NCBI GenBank assembly: GCA_945788155.1
Contig: CALZKX010000210.1
Location: 1 to 23,150, forward strand
Direction: 5' to 3'
Source of the DNA: an uncultured Flavobacteriaceae bacterium
GTDB lineage: Bacteria > Bacteroidota > Bacteroidia > Flavobacteriales > Flavobacteriaceae
Length of the DNA: 23,150 nucleotides
The translations under genes and the position numbers were made by a program. How positions within the stretch are numbered: position 1 is the first letter of the stretch; every line of letters starts with the position of its first letter. Under the pieces are notes generated by a model, which saw only the letters and a list, made by a program, of their open reading frames with translations, made no database searches and was not told the origin of the DNA. Shown piece by piece: positions 6,305-13,731 of the stretch.

Positions 6305-6615
6305 ACTGGCAGCAAAAAATTCAATTACTTAACATCGAATTTTACATGCACATCCTACTGTGAGAATGTTATGGTATTTTAGCTAATTTAACTAACCGCT
6401 TTTGTTTCACCTGGAATTAGATCCATATTTCTAATAAACAGCCACCAAGAACAGGTTGTAAAACCTTTAGAGGCATGAATAATACTAAGGTTTATTATTA
6501 CTTTTATAACCTTATATGGGTTTGCTATATTATTATTAGATTGTTTACCAAATAGCAATCAACCTAAAATTAGCCACAGCTAATACAGTATATATGGCTG
6601 AAATGTTTTTTAAGT
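6305..6615. other. Convergent intergenic region with a possible decayed C-terminal coding fragment
   Basis: This region separates two convergent genes. On the minus strand about 57 codons are open from about 6560 down to the stop at 6388-6390. They end in a protein-like stretch (TTCSWWLFIRNMDLIPGETK, then AVS and the stop), but there is no good start, only a TTG and a late internal ATG. It may be the tail of a decayed gene or chance. AGCCA (6572-6576) and TGGCT (6595-6599) could form a weak hairpin. No strong terminator is seen. Confidence 0.3.
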
Positions 6616-7194
6616 TTAAATTTTAAAATTGAAACTTAATTTTACTTTTTCCCATGAAAGCGAAATCTCACCTTCTGTATCACTTATTTTATTTACTTTA
6701 TATTCTAAATGCTCTGTTGTATCTTCTAAAATGGTTGGTGTAACCGTAAACCTTAGGACATCATCTTTTTCATCATATTCATCCTTTCCATGCTGATCCC
6801 AGTTTTTATTAAACATGACTGTCCAATCTCCTTTTGATGGAATGGTAAAAAAGCCGTATTTCCCTTTTGGGAGCACCTCACCATTTATTATAAGATCTTT
6901 ATTGGTTTCTATCCAGGTAGCTTTATGCGCTCCAGCTTGCCATACATTGTCATAACCAACCAAGCCACCAAATATAATCCTTCCTCTAACTCCTGGGGAA
7001 GAATAGTCAATATGTATATGTGCATCGCCTATCATTGCCATTGTTTCTGTGTGTGGACTTAATGGCTTTTTCTTTGGTTCTTCAGCTTTTTCAGTAGTGT
7101 TATGATCATGGCTTTTATCCTCTGACGTTGCTTTATTATTTTTACAACTAACTATTAGAATGTTAAAGACGATAAGTAGAATTAAATTTTTCAT
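6616..7194 (-). CDS. DUF2911 family lipoprotein
   Basis: I place the start at the ATG at 7194 (192 residues). The longer frame to 7248 would add 18 lysine-rich residues before an otherwise good lipoprotein signal. MKNLILLIVFNILIVSC contains a lipobox (IVSC), so the mature protein is predicted to be lipid-anchored at C17. A low-complexity charged linker with two histidines (SHDHNTTEKAEEPKKK) leads into the DUF2911 domain. Family features include MAMIGDAHIHIDYSSPGVRGR, WQAGAHKATWIE and LPKGKYGFFTIPSKGDWTVMFNKN. DUF2911 proteins are common in Bacteroidota, have beta-sandwich folds, and their function is unknown. It lies in a poorly organised region between the secreted protein and the signalling cluster, with no evident operon partner. 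Confidence 0.88.
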   Translation of the reverse strand: MKNLILLIVFNILIVSCKNNKATSEDKSHDHNTTEKAEEPKKKPLSPHTETMAMIGDAHIHIDYSSPGVRGRIIFGGLVGYDNVWQAGAHKATWIETNKDLIINGEVLPKGKYGFFTIPSKGDWTVMFNKNWDQHGKDEYDEKDDVLRFTVTPTILEDTTEHLEYKVNKISDTEGEISLSWEKVKLSFNFKI

Positions 7195-7711
7195 TGTTTT
7201 TATGTTATAATTAAATTTTGATTTTCTTAATTTTAATTTATTTTGCAATGGCTAAGAATGAATTAAAAGCCCTTTCTTAATACTTATATTTGCACTATAG
7301 CTATGCAAGGTTACTATAAAGCAAGATGTTACTAATTTATTTTGAAAAAATTGACAAATAAAACCTTAAAAATAAGAATATTTTAAGAATTATTTGATTA
7401 AAATTATTTGCCGCACATTATCACCCATTCAAATTAAATTATTTACCGATTCAGCATGTGATTTTTTTTATTTTTGGGGTTTGAAGTTTTGTCTTGGCTC
7501 TAGTATAGAAGATTTATGTTTTTTTGGTAACGCTACTTTTATCAAAATCTATTGCAACCATATTTTGCGCTTCACAAGCCCTTTTACTTATTTACGCTGC
7601 TATATTTGAGGTAGCATAATCTGAAATTAATTCGCTATCTAATGCGATTTCTGTCCCAGTTTAATCAGTATAATTTGACCTATAATAATAGATGCTTGTA
7701 AAACTGTTTTG
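7195..7711. other. Gene-free region upstream of the DUF2911 gene
   Basis: There is no convincing intact gene over about 517 bases. A perfect plus-strand TAnnTTTG box (7285-7292) points towards open but unconvincing sequence. The only coding-like stretch is the possible minus-strand remnant at 7514-7660, listed separately. The rest is AT-rich with homopolymer runs. Confidence 0.5.
7514..7660 (-). pseudogene. Possible decayed coding remnant with one internal stop
   Basis: Minus-strand frame beginning after a TAA (7661-7663). It reads TGTEIALDSELISDYATSNI, then AA, an in-frame TAA (7592-7594), then ISKRACEAQNMVAIDFDKSS and VTKKT before the final stop at 7514. Both halves have a protein-like mix of residues that is unusual for random AT-rich DNA here, which suggests the end of a former gene. 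No start, family or function can be given, and chance remains possible. Confidence 0.2.
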
Positions 7712-8125
7712 TTAGCTTAGTGAGTTAAAAACTTTATTATCCATATTGCAATACTTTACAGCTACATCAAAATCATCACATATTTTATTAATAAAAAAAG
7801 GTTTTTTAATAATATTATGAATGATAAGACATACTTTTAAACCTATAGATTTTACCAAAAATATTTGAGAGAGGATTAATCCTCTAACACTTTGGCTTTG
7901 GGCCAAAATCTTGAATATTTTTATTGAATTTGAGCTGCTAATTTGTTCCATATTTATCAACATGGGCATGTATTTTCTTTGAGTTAATAGAGAAATACCA
8001 TTATAAAAAATTTCTTCAATATCTTTTTTTTGGTTGTCTATAATAAAATCTGAATTAATTTTACAATAAATTATATTTTCGTCAACCCAAAACTTAATAC
8101 CTTCTAATTGGATTTCACTTTTCAT
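7712..8125 (-). CDS. Small STAS/SpoIIAA-like protein (DUF7793-type), output of the sigma54 signalling cluster
   Basis: A 137-residue soluble protein with alternating beta strands and helices: strands at about residues 9-14 and 18-23 (KFWVDENIIYCKI), a helix with the II-DNQKKDIEEIF region, a strand YMPMLINME, a helix beginning SSSNSIKIFK, and a strand LKVCLIIHNI. This resembles the STAS/SpoIIAA-like proteins common in flavobacteria beside sensor kinases. Such domains usually act by protein-protein binding in partner-switching regulation. No canonical phosphorylatable serine motif is obvious. The gene follows the sigma54 activator by 170 bases and has its own near-consensus sigma54 promoter (8149-8164) with two upstream palindromes, so it is probably the direct target of that activator. 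The A/G-rich leader AAAGAAAG precedes the ATG at 8125. The family assignment is moderate. Confidence 0.65.
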   Translation of the reverse strand: MKSEIQLEGIKFWVDENIIYCKINSDFIIDNQKKDIEEIFYNGISLLTQRKYMPMLINMEQISSSNSIKIFKILAQSQSVRGLILSQIFLVKSIGLKVCLIIHNIIKKPFFINKICDDFDVAVKYCNMDNKVFNSLS

Positions 8126-8148
8126 AGTCTTTCTTTAAAAAAATCTTA

Positions 8149-8164
8149 TCCAATTGATGTGCCA
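8149..8164 (-). promoter_or_regulatory. Sigma54 (RpoN) promoter of the STAS-like gene
   Basis: On the minus strand this reads TGGCACATCAATTGGA. Against TGGCAC-n5-TTGCA it matches every conserved position except one in the minus-12 element (TTGG instead of TTGC), with correct spacing between the two elements. The inferred transcription start is near 8138, about 13 bases before the ATG at 8125, and that leader contains an AAAGAAAG ribosome-binding-like run. Confidence 0.65.
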
Positions 8165-8240
8165 AAAAGAACAATACCAAACACAAGTGCTTAATAATGT
8201 GTATATTAAATCTTTTTTTAAAAATAATTGCATGAAGTTA

Positions 8241-8256
8241 TCACGGAATATCGTGA
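8241..8256. promoter_or_regulatory. Proximal upstream activator palindrome for the sigma54 promoter
   Basis: TCACGGAATATCGTGA has perfect outer 5-base arms. Its centre (8248.5) is about 110 bases upstream of the inferred sigma54 start, typical for enhancer-binding proteins. Paired with 8283-8298. Confidence 0.6.
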
Positions 8257-8282
8257 GTAAAAATTTTAAACAATTAAGTGTC

Positions 8283-8298
8283 TCACGGTATTCCGTTA
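8283..8298. promoter_or_regulatory. Distal upstream activator palindrome for the sigma54 promoter
   Basis: TCACGGTATTCCGTTA has the same core and same-register symmetry as the proximal site; ACGG and CCGT form its inner arms. Its centre (8290.5) is 42 bases from the proximal centre, i.e. four helical turns, so two activator dimers would lie on the same DNA face. It overlaps the stop codon of the activator gene (8296-8298). Together the two sites can also pair as a 15-base stem (8243-8257 with 8282-8296, one mismatch). Confidence 0.55.
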
Positions 8299-10731
8299 AT
8301 TTTTAATTGATTTTTTTACACCAAGTTTATGCATTCTATCACGTAAAGTACTAGGTTTTAAGTTTAATAACTCTGAGGCACTATTGGTACCACTTATTTT
8401 CCAATGACATTGCTCTAACACTTGAAGAATATGATTTCTTTGAACAGAATCCAACGATAAGTCTCTATTACTAATAGTTTTTGCTTGTTGATTTGAAGAT
8501 TCAAATCCAGGAATTAATAATGTTTCACTAGTTGATAAAATAGTTGCTCTCTCAATTAAATTTTCTAGTTCTCTAATATTACCAGGCCAATCATATACTT
8601 TAAGTTTACTCATGGCTTCATCAGTTATATATTTAATATTTTTATTATAAGCTTTATTGAACTTATCTACAAAATGTTCAACTAATAAAGGAATGTCGCC
8701 TTTTCGCTTTCTAAGTGGTGGTACTTCAATAGGGAACACATTAAGTCTAAAATATAAATCTTCTCTAAATTCTTTTTTTTCTATGGCATCTTTTAAGTTT
8801 CTATTAGTTGCTGCAATAACTCTAACATCTACTTTTTTTGTACCAGTCCCTCCTACTACCTCTATTTCGCCTTCTTCTAGGAATCTTAATATTTTGGGTT
8901 GCATGTCTAAAGGTAGTTCTCCTATTTCATCTAGAAATAAAGTGCCTCCATCTGCCAACTCAAGTTTTCCTTTTTTATCATTATAAGCTCCAGTAAACGA
9001 TCCTTTTTTATGCCCAAACAACTCACTTTCGATGAGTTCTTTAGGTATTGCTGAACAATTAATTTTTATCAATGCCTTACTGTTTCGAGTGCTTGTATTA
9101 TGAATGGCTCTAGCCAATAACTCTTTACCTGTGCCTGATTCACCTAATAACAGTACTGTAGCGTTTGTAGGTGCTACTTTTTCTACTTCAGTTAATATGT
9201 TACTAAATTCAGTACTGCCATAAACCATGTCTTCATAATTAAAAACCAGATCAATTTCATTTCTTAAGTAACTATTTTCTTGTTCTAATTGATTTTGCAA
9301 AAGTTTAAGTTCTTTATTGGCTTGTTGTAGTTTTATATTGGTTAATCTAAGTTCTTCTTGATTATTTTTCCATTCTGTAATATCGCGCGCTATACCAAGT
9401 ATTTTACCATCGTTTTGTAATTTTGCTGAGATTTCAACATCTAATATTGAGCCATCTTTTCGTTTAAATTGTCGGTCAAATATTACAGGTGCTCCTTTTT
9501 GTATTTTGCTAAGATTTTTAGAGTTTACAACAACATCACCTACAAGTATATCTTGTAATTTTAATTTTAAAAACTCCTTTTCTGTATAGCCTAAAATACT
9601 ATAAGATGCTCTATTAAAGTCATAAATAGTACCATCGAGCGTGTAAGTCATTATTGCATCACTTGCTTGATTTATTAGTGCTTTATAGGACTCGTCTTTT
9701 TTTCTGTTTTCAGTTACAATTTTTGATTTTTCAATGGCTATATTAGCCAAACTAACTGCAAAATTAAGTTCTCTAATATCGTCTAACGAAGGTGTGTTAA
9801 TAGATTCACTATAAATTGCAAAGGTACCTAATACTTTATTGTTTTTAGATATTATTGGTAGTGACCAGCATGACTTTAAATTATGCTTCAGTGCTATATC
9901 TTTATAATCGATCCATAATTTACTTTTACTAATATCTGAAACTATTATTGGTTTTTTGATAAATGCTGCTGTGCCACATGATCCTGCCTTTTCACCAATT
10001 GCAACACGTTTTACCGTTTTATTATAAGCTTTTGGTAATGATGGTGCTGAAATTAAATCAAGGTGTATTCCATCTTCATTCATTAAACTTAAGGTGCCAA
10101 AATAATTTGGGTGAATGGATTCATAATTTAATAGTAAGCGCTCAAAAATCTTGTTTAAAGGTGTGTTTAAAACTATTAAATCTAAAATTTTATTTTTTTG
10201 AATTAATAATTGCTCTGCTTTTTTTCTTTCTAAAACTTCATTTCCTAAGTCTAAACTTTTTTGCTCTAATTTGTTAATGAGTCTTTCGCTATACAGTTTT
10301 AAAACTTCGTCTTCAGATATCCTTACTTTTTTAACATACTTCACCTTATTCTTTCCAGTATCAAGAACATCATTTACTGTAAAAAGTAATTCATCATGAT
10401 CTATTGGTTTTCTCAAAAATTGTGCTGCACCCAACTTTAACGCAAAGTCTTCATCTAATTTTTCAGTATATGTAGAAGTGTAAAAGATAAAGGGTATGTT
10501 TTTAAATAATTTCTCTTTTTTACATGCCTGACAAAAAAGGTAGCCATCCATTATAGGCATTAAAATATCAGATATAATAAGATCTACATTATTGTTTTCA
10601 TGTAATTTTTTTAATCCTTCACTCCCATCTTTAGCTTCTATAATATTAAAACCTGCTTCTTCAAGAATGACTCTTAATAAGTATAAGTTTTCGTAGGTAT
10701 CATCTACTATTAAAATAGTTTTTTTATTCAT
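8296..10731 (-). CDS. Sigma54-dependent response regulator with REC-GAF-PAS-AAA+-Fis architecture
   Basis: 811 residues, longer than typical NtrC-type regulators because GAF and PAS sensors are inserted. A receiver domain (about 3-125) has D10, D11 and phospho-acceptor D55. A coiled coil follows, then a GAF domain (about 180-335), a PAS domain (about 345-465), a second coiled coil, and a sigma54-interaction AAA+ domain (about 505-735). The AAA+ domain has Walker A GESGTGK (530-536), a GSFTGA loop (577-582; an alanine-to-serine variant of GAFTGA) and Walker B FLDE with D601-E602. The C-terminal Fis-type HTH has the recognition region LNLKPSTLRDRMHKLGVKK, as in the FhlA/NorR group. Its start overlaps the stop of the upstream receiver gene by one base (TAATG), implying translational coupling. 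It probably activates the adjacent sigma54 promoter through the palindromes at 8241-8298. Confidence 0.93.
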   Translation of the reverse strand: MNKKTILIVDDTYENLYLLRVILEEAGFNIIEAKDGSEGLKKLHENNNVDLIISDILMPIMDGYLFCQACKKEKLFKNIPFIFYTSTYTEKLDEDFALKLGAAQFLRKPIDHDELLFTVNDVLDTGKNKVKYVKKVRISEDEVLKLYSERLINKLEQKSLDLGNEVLERKKAEQLLIQKNKILDLIVLNTPLNKIFERLLLNYESIHPNYFGTLSLMNEDGIHLDLISAPSLPKAYNKTVKRVAIGEKAGSCGTAAFIKKPIIVSDISKSKLWIDYKDIALKHNLKSCWSLPIISKNNKVLGTFAIYSESINTPSLDDIRELNFAVSLANIAIEKSKIVTENRKKDESYKALINQASDAIMTYTLDGTIYDFNRASYSILGYTEKEFLKLKLQDILVGDVVVNSKNLSKIQKGAPVIFDRQFKRKDGSILDVEISAKLQNDGKILGIARDITEWKNNQEELRLTNIKLQQANKELKLLQNQLEQENSYLRNEIDLVFNYEDMVYGSTEFSNILTEVEKVAPTNATVLLLGESGTGKELLARAIHNTSTRNSKALIKINCSAIPKELIESELFGHKKGSFTGAYNDKKGKLELADGGTLFLDEIGELPLDMQPKILRFLEEGEIEVVGGTGTKKVDVRVIAATNRNLKDAIEKKEFREDLYFRLNVFPIEVPPLRKRKGDIPLLVEHFVDKFNKAYNKNIKYITDEAMSKLKVYDWPGNIRELENLIERATILSTSETLLIPGFESSNQQAKTISNRDLSLDSVQRNHILQVLEQCHWKISGTNSASELLNLKPSTLRDRMHKLGVKKSIKN

Positions 10732-11102
10732 TATTTTGCATTTATTATGCTTTCCATTTGCTTAACAAAAGTTTCAGGATTAATTGGTTTCTCTAAATAC
10801 CCATCTGCGCCTGCCTCAATAGCTTTTTCTTTATCTCCACCCATGGCATAAGAAGTCACAGCAATAATAGTTGTTTTTTTTGAAAGGCCATTATGCCTCA
10901 ATTTATTGCAAATTTCATAACCATCCATATCTGGGAGTTGTATATCTATTAAAATAACTTCTGGACTATTTTCGTGTGCAAGTTTTAATCCATCAATTCC
11001 ATTAAAAGCTTTAAGTACGTTATAATTGCTTTGCTCAAGCAGAAAAGATAACATATACATGTTTTGCTCATTATCTTCAATTATCAATAGTGTTGGTTTC
11101 AT
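10731..11102 (-). CDS. Single-domain response regulator (CheY/DivK-like)
   Basis: 123 residues consisting only of a receiver domain. Acidic pocket E9-D10, phospho-acceptor D53 in ILIDIQLPDMDGYEIC, the switch threonine in IIAVTSYAMGG and the conserved lysine in YLEKPI are all present. With no output domain it probably acts as a phosphate shuttle or sink between the upstream histidine kinase and the sigma54 activator, or by binding a partner. It lies 76 bases after the kinase gene, and its stop overlaps the activator's start by one base. Confidence 0.92.
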   Translation of the reverse strand: MKPTLLIIEDNEQNMYMLSFLLEQSNYNVLKAFNGIDGLKLAHENSPEVILIDIQLPDMDGYEICNKLRHNGLSKKTTIIAVTSYAMGGDKEKAIEAGADGYLEKPINPETFVKQMESIINAK

Positions 11103-11178
11103 ATTTAAAGCTTTCTATGTAATTAATTATCAAGGTATTGAACTTAAATATAGTGAAATGATTTATATTTTTACTATT

Positions 11179-13701
11179 TTATTCTTGTTTAATTGGTAAT
11201 TTAAATGTAAAATTACTTCCTTCTCCCTTTTTGCTTTTTACTTGAATTGTACCACCTAATTTTTCAATTAAGCTTTTACAAATAGCTAGACCAAGACCTG
11301 TACCTTCATGGCTTCTATTAAGACCTCCTTCTAATTGAATAAATGGCATGAATAATTTATTAAGGTCTTTTTTACTAATGCCTATTCCTTGATCAATTAT
11401 TTGGGTAATAAGCCATTTATCAATTATATCAACTTTTACTAAAATAGTTCCTTTATTAGAAAATTTGATAGCATTTGATAATAAATTTAAAAGCACTTGC
11501 TCTACTCTTCGCTCATCGCTTTCTATAATTATTTCGAGACTCGATATTTCTGTGTTAATAAATAGCCCCTTTTTTGTTGCTTGAGCCATTAAAAATTCAG
11601 CTGTCTTCTCTAGGGTCGTTATATAATTAAAAGGATAAAAAGACACATTTAATTTACCTGCTTCAATTTTAGAAATATCTAAAACATCGTTAATTAACCC
11701 AAGTAAATGTTGGCTGCTTTTTTTAACCATTGATAGCTGTTTTTTTTGTTCCTCGTTAAGAGGTCCAGCATATTCTTTTAATAATATGCCAGTGAACCCT
11801 ATAATAGAATTCATGGGAGTTCTAAGCTCATGTGACATGGTTGCTAAAAACGCAGATTTCATTAAATCGGCCGATTGTGCCTTTACTTTTTCCTTTTCTA
11901 ATTCGGTAGATTGAAGATTTAAATCCTCTAATAAATTTAACAAAGCTTCTCTGCTTTCTTGGAGCTCTTGTGTTTTTAAATTTACTAATTTTTCCAAATT
12001 GTTTTTGTAAACTAATAGTTCTTTTTCCTGGTTAATTCTTTCAGTTATATCAGAAGCAATGCCAATAAGTCCTTGTGTATTATTATTAGTATCAACCAAT
12101 TTCATAGCTTTTGCTGAAAGATAGGTGATTTTTCCACTTTTATTTGTAAATCTAAATTCTGATATAAAATCTGTATTAGTTAACACTGCTGTTTGCCATT
12201 CATTTAATACTCTTTCTTTATCTTCAGGATGCAATGCCTTTTGCCAGCCATAACCCATTGCGTCTTCAAAACTCATTCCTGTATATTTTATCCACTCTAC
12301 ATTTACGTAAGTACATTCACCTGCTTCATTAGCATTAAAAATTAAAACTGGCGCATTGGAAGTAAGACTTCTATATAACAACTCGCTATTTTTTAATTCT
12401 TGCTCGATTTTTTTCCTTTCAGAGATATCTTGTATTGTACCATAGGTTTTTTTGGGGTTTTTATTTTCATCATAAATTACTTCACATTGTTCCTCTACAT
12501 ATTTAATATGTTCATCATCAAATATTAATCTGTAATTTATTATATAAGGTCTGCTTTTTTGCTCTAAACTCGTTAATTTTTTTATTGTTATTGTTTTATC
12601 GTCTGGATGAATAGCATCACGTAAAATATTTTTTGAAATATCATGTTCTTCAGGGTTTATTTCAAATATTCTATACATTTCATTAGAGCAAGTCATTTTA
12701 TTGGTTACTTTATCAAGTTCCCAGCTACCAATTTTGGCCGTTTGCTGTGCTCTTTTTAAATTCGATTCACTTTTTTTTATTTGTTCTCTAGAAGTTTCAT
12801 GAATTAATTTTAACTGTGCTTCTTGTTCAATGAGTTTATCATTTATTATTTTATTTAACCGCATTGGCCTTCCTGCAAAAAACCAAACCGCCAAGCCTCC
12901 TAAACCTGCTAACATTAATCCAAATAAGGACACCCAAACTGTTGAGATTAGTGCTTGATTTTTAGTTGGAATAACATATAATTTCCATTCGCCATAAGGC
13001 ATTTTTATAGGTACTGCAAACTGTTTGAAAGATAACATATCCTGTTCTAAAAAAAATTGTTCCTCTCCAGTTTCAAGATTAATTTTTGACAATTGATACA
13101 TAAAACGGTTATCGTTAGAAACATCGATATTTAGGTCGTTTAAAAAATTAGAAAGTTGCGTAATTACTGCCGAAAAGCCTGAAAATTTATTGTCAATAAA
13201 AATAGGTTGCCTACTTATCATGCCTACACCACCTTGTTTTAAATTAACAGGTCCAGCAATAAAAAACTCTTCCCTTTTAATTGTTTCTTGTGCTCCGCTG
13301 ATAGAAGTTGAGCTTGTTAAAATATTAAAGCCCAATACTTCATTTCCCTCTAATGGATAAACGTGTGTTATAAAGCCTTCGCCATCGACTAGTTGAACAA
13401 CATCAAAATATTTATGTCCTCTTAATAAATCATGAGCTATACTATCAAAATCTTTTGGAATTCCATTTCTCTCTACAATATATTGTAGTGTTTTTGTTGC
13501 TGAATAGCTATATTGAACAATGGACTGTAGTTTTTCCTTTATTAAATTAACCTCATTATTTATTTCATTTTGCTTTTTATTTTCATTTAATAAATAATTT
13601 TGATAAGCAAGGTATTGCGTAATTAAAAGTAATAATACAAATGAAATAATACCAGCTACTAAAGGTTTTTTAAGAAAAAGATAAAAAGTATTACTTTTCA
13701 T
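11179..13701 (-). CDS. Membrane sensor histidine kinase, CHASE-PAS-PAS-HisKA-HATPase
   Basis: 840 residues. TM1 lies at about 13-34, followed by an extracytoplasmic CHASE-like ligand domain (about 40-250; FDVVQLVDGEGFITHVYPLEGN region) and TM2 at about 252-276. Then come a coiled coil, two PAS domains (about 320-435 and 440-560, each ending in an ITER/ISER-type linker), a further coiled coil, HisKA with H624 in MSHELRTPMNS, and an HATPase domain with NLLSNAIKF (N box), DQGIGIS (G1), LFMPF (F box) and GTGLGLAI (G2). The protein ends after the ATPase domain with no attached receiver, so phosphotransfer must go to a separate regulator; both candidates lie immediately downstream. The kinase begins 30 bases after the stop of the kinase-less PAS sensor. 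The extracytoplasmic ligand is unknown. Confidence 0.93.
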   Translation of the reverse strand: MKSNTFYLFLKKPLVAGIISFVLLLLITQYLAYQNYLLNENKKQNEINNEVNLIKEKLQSIVQYSYSATKTLQYIVERNGIPKDFDSIAHDLLRGHKYFDVVQLVDGEGFITHVYPLEGNEVLGFNILTSSTSISGAQETIKREEFFIAGPVNLKQGGVGMISRQPIFIDNKFSGFSAVITQLSNFLNDLNIDVSNDNRFMYQLSKINLETGEEQFFLEQDMLSFKQFAVPIKMPYGEWKLYVIPTKNQALISTVWVSLFGLMLAGLGGLAVWFFAGRPMRLNKIINDKLIEQEAQLKLIHETSREQIKKSESNLKRAQQTAKIGSWELDKVTNKMTCSNEMYRIFEINPEEHDISKNILRDAIHPDDKTITIKKLTSLEQKSRPYIINYRLIFDDEHIKYVEEQCEVIYDENKNPKKTYGTIQDISERKKIEQELKNSELLYRSLTSNAPVLIFNANEAGECTYVNVEWIKYTGMSFEDAMGYGWQKALHPEDKERVLNEWQTAVLTNTDFISEFRFTNKSGKITYLSAKAMKLVDTNNNTQGLIGIASDITERINQEKELLVYKNNLEKLVNLKTQELQESREALLNLLEDLNLQSTELEKEKVKAQSADLMKSAFLATMSHELRTPMNSIIGFTGILLKEYAGPLNEEQKKQLSMVKKSSQHLLGLINDVLDISKIEAGKLNVSFYPFNYITTLEKTAEFLMAQATKKGLFINTEISSLEIIIESDERRVEQVLLNLLSNAIKFSNKGTILVKVDIIDKWLITQIIDQGIGISKKDLNKLFMPFIQLEGGLNRSHEGTGLGLAICKSLIEKLGGTIQVKSKKGEGSNFTFKLPIKQE

Positions 13702-13731
13702 AGCGAGGTAAAGTTAAAAAGTTTCTTTAGT

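Noticed and set aside
6572..6599. AGCCA/TGGCT pair as a bidirectional terminator for the convergent genes
   Set aside because: Five-base stem with an 18-base loop and only a distant T run; too weak to call.
7394..7609. Plus-strand open frame starting at TTG after a TAnnTTTG box at 7285-7292
   Set aside because: The non-ATG start, the aromatic- and cysteine-rich low-complexity translation and the lack of a leader signal make coding unlikely; the possible remnant on the other strand is a better, though weak, explanation.
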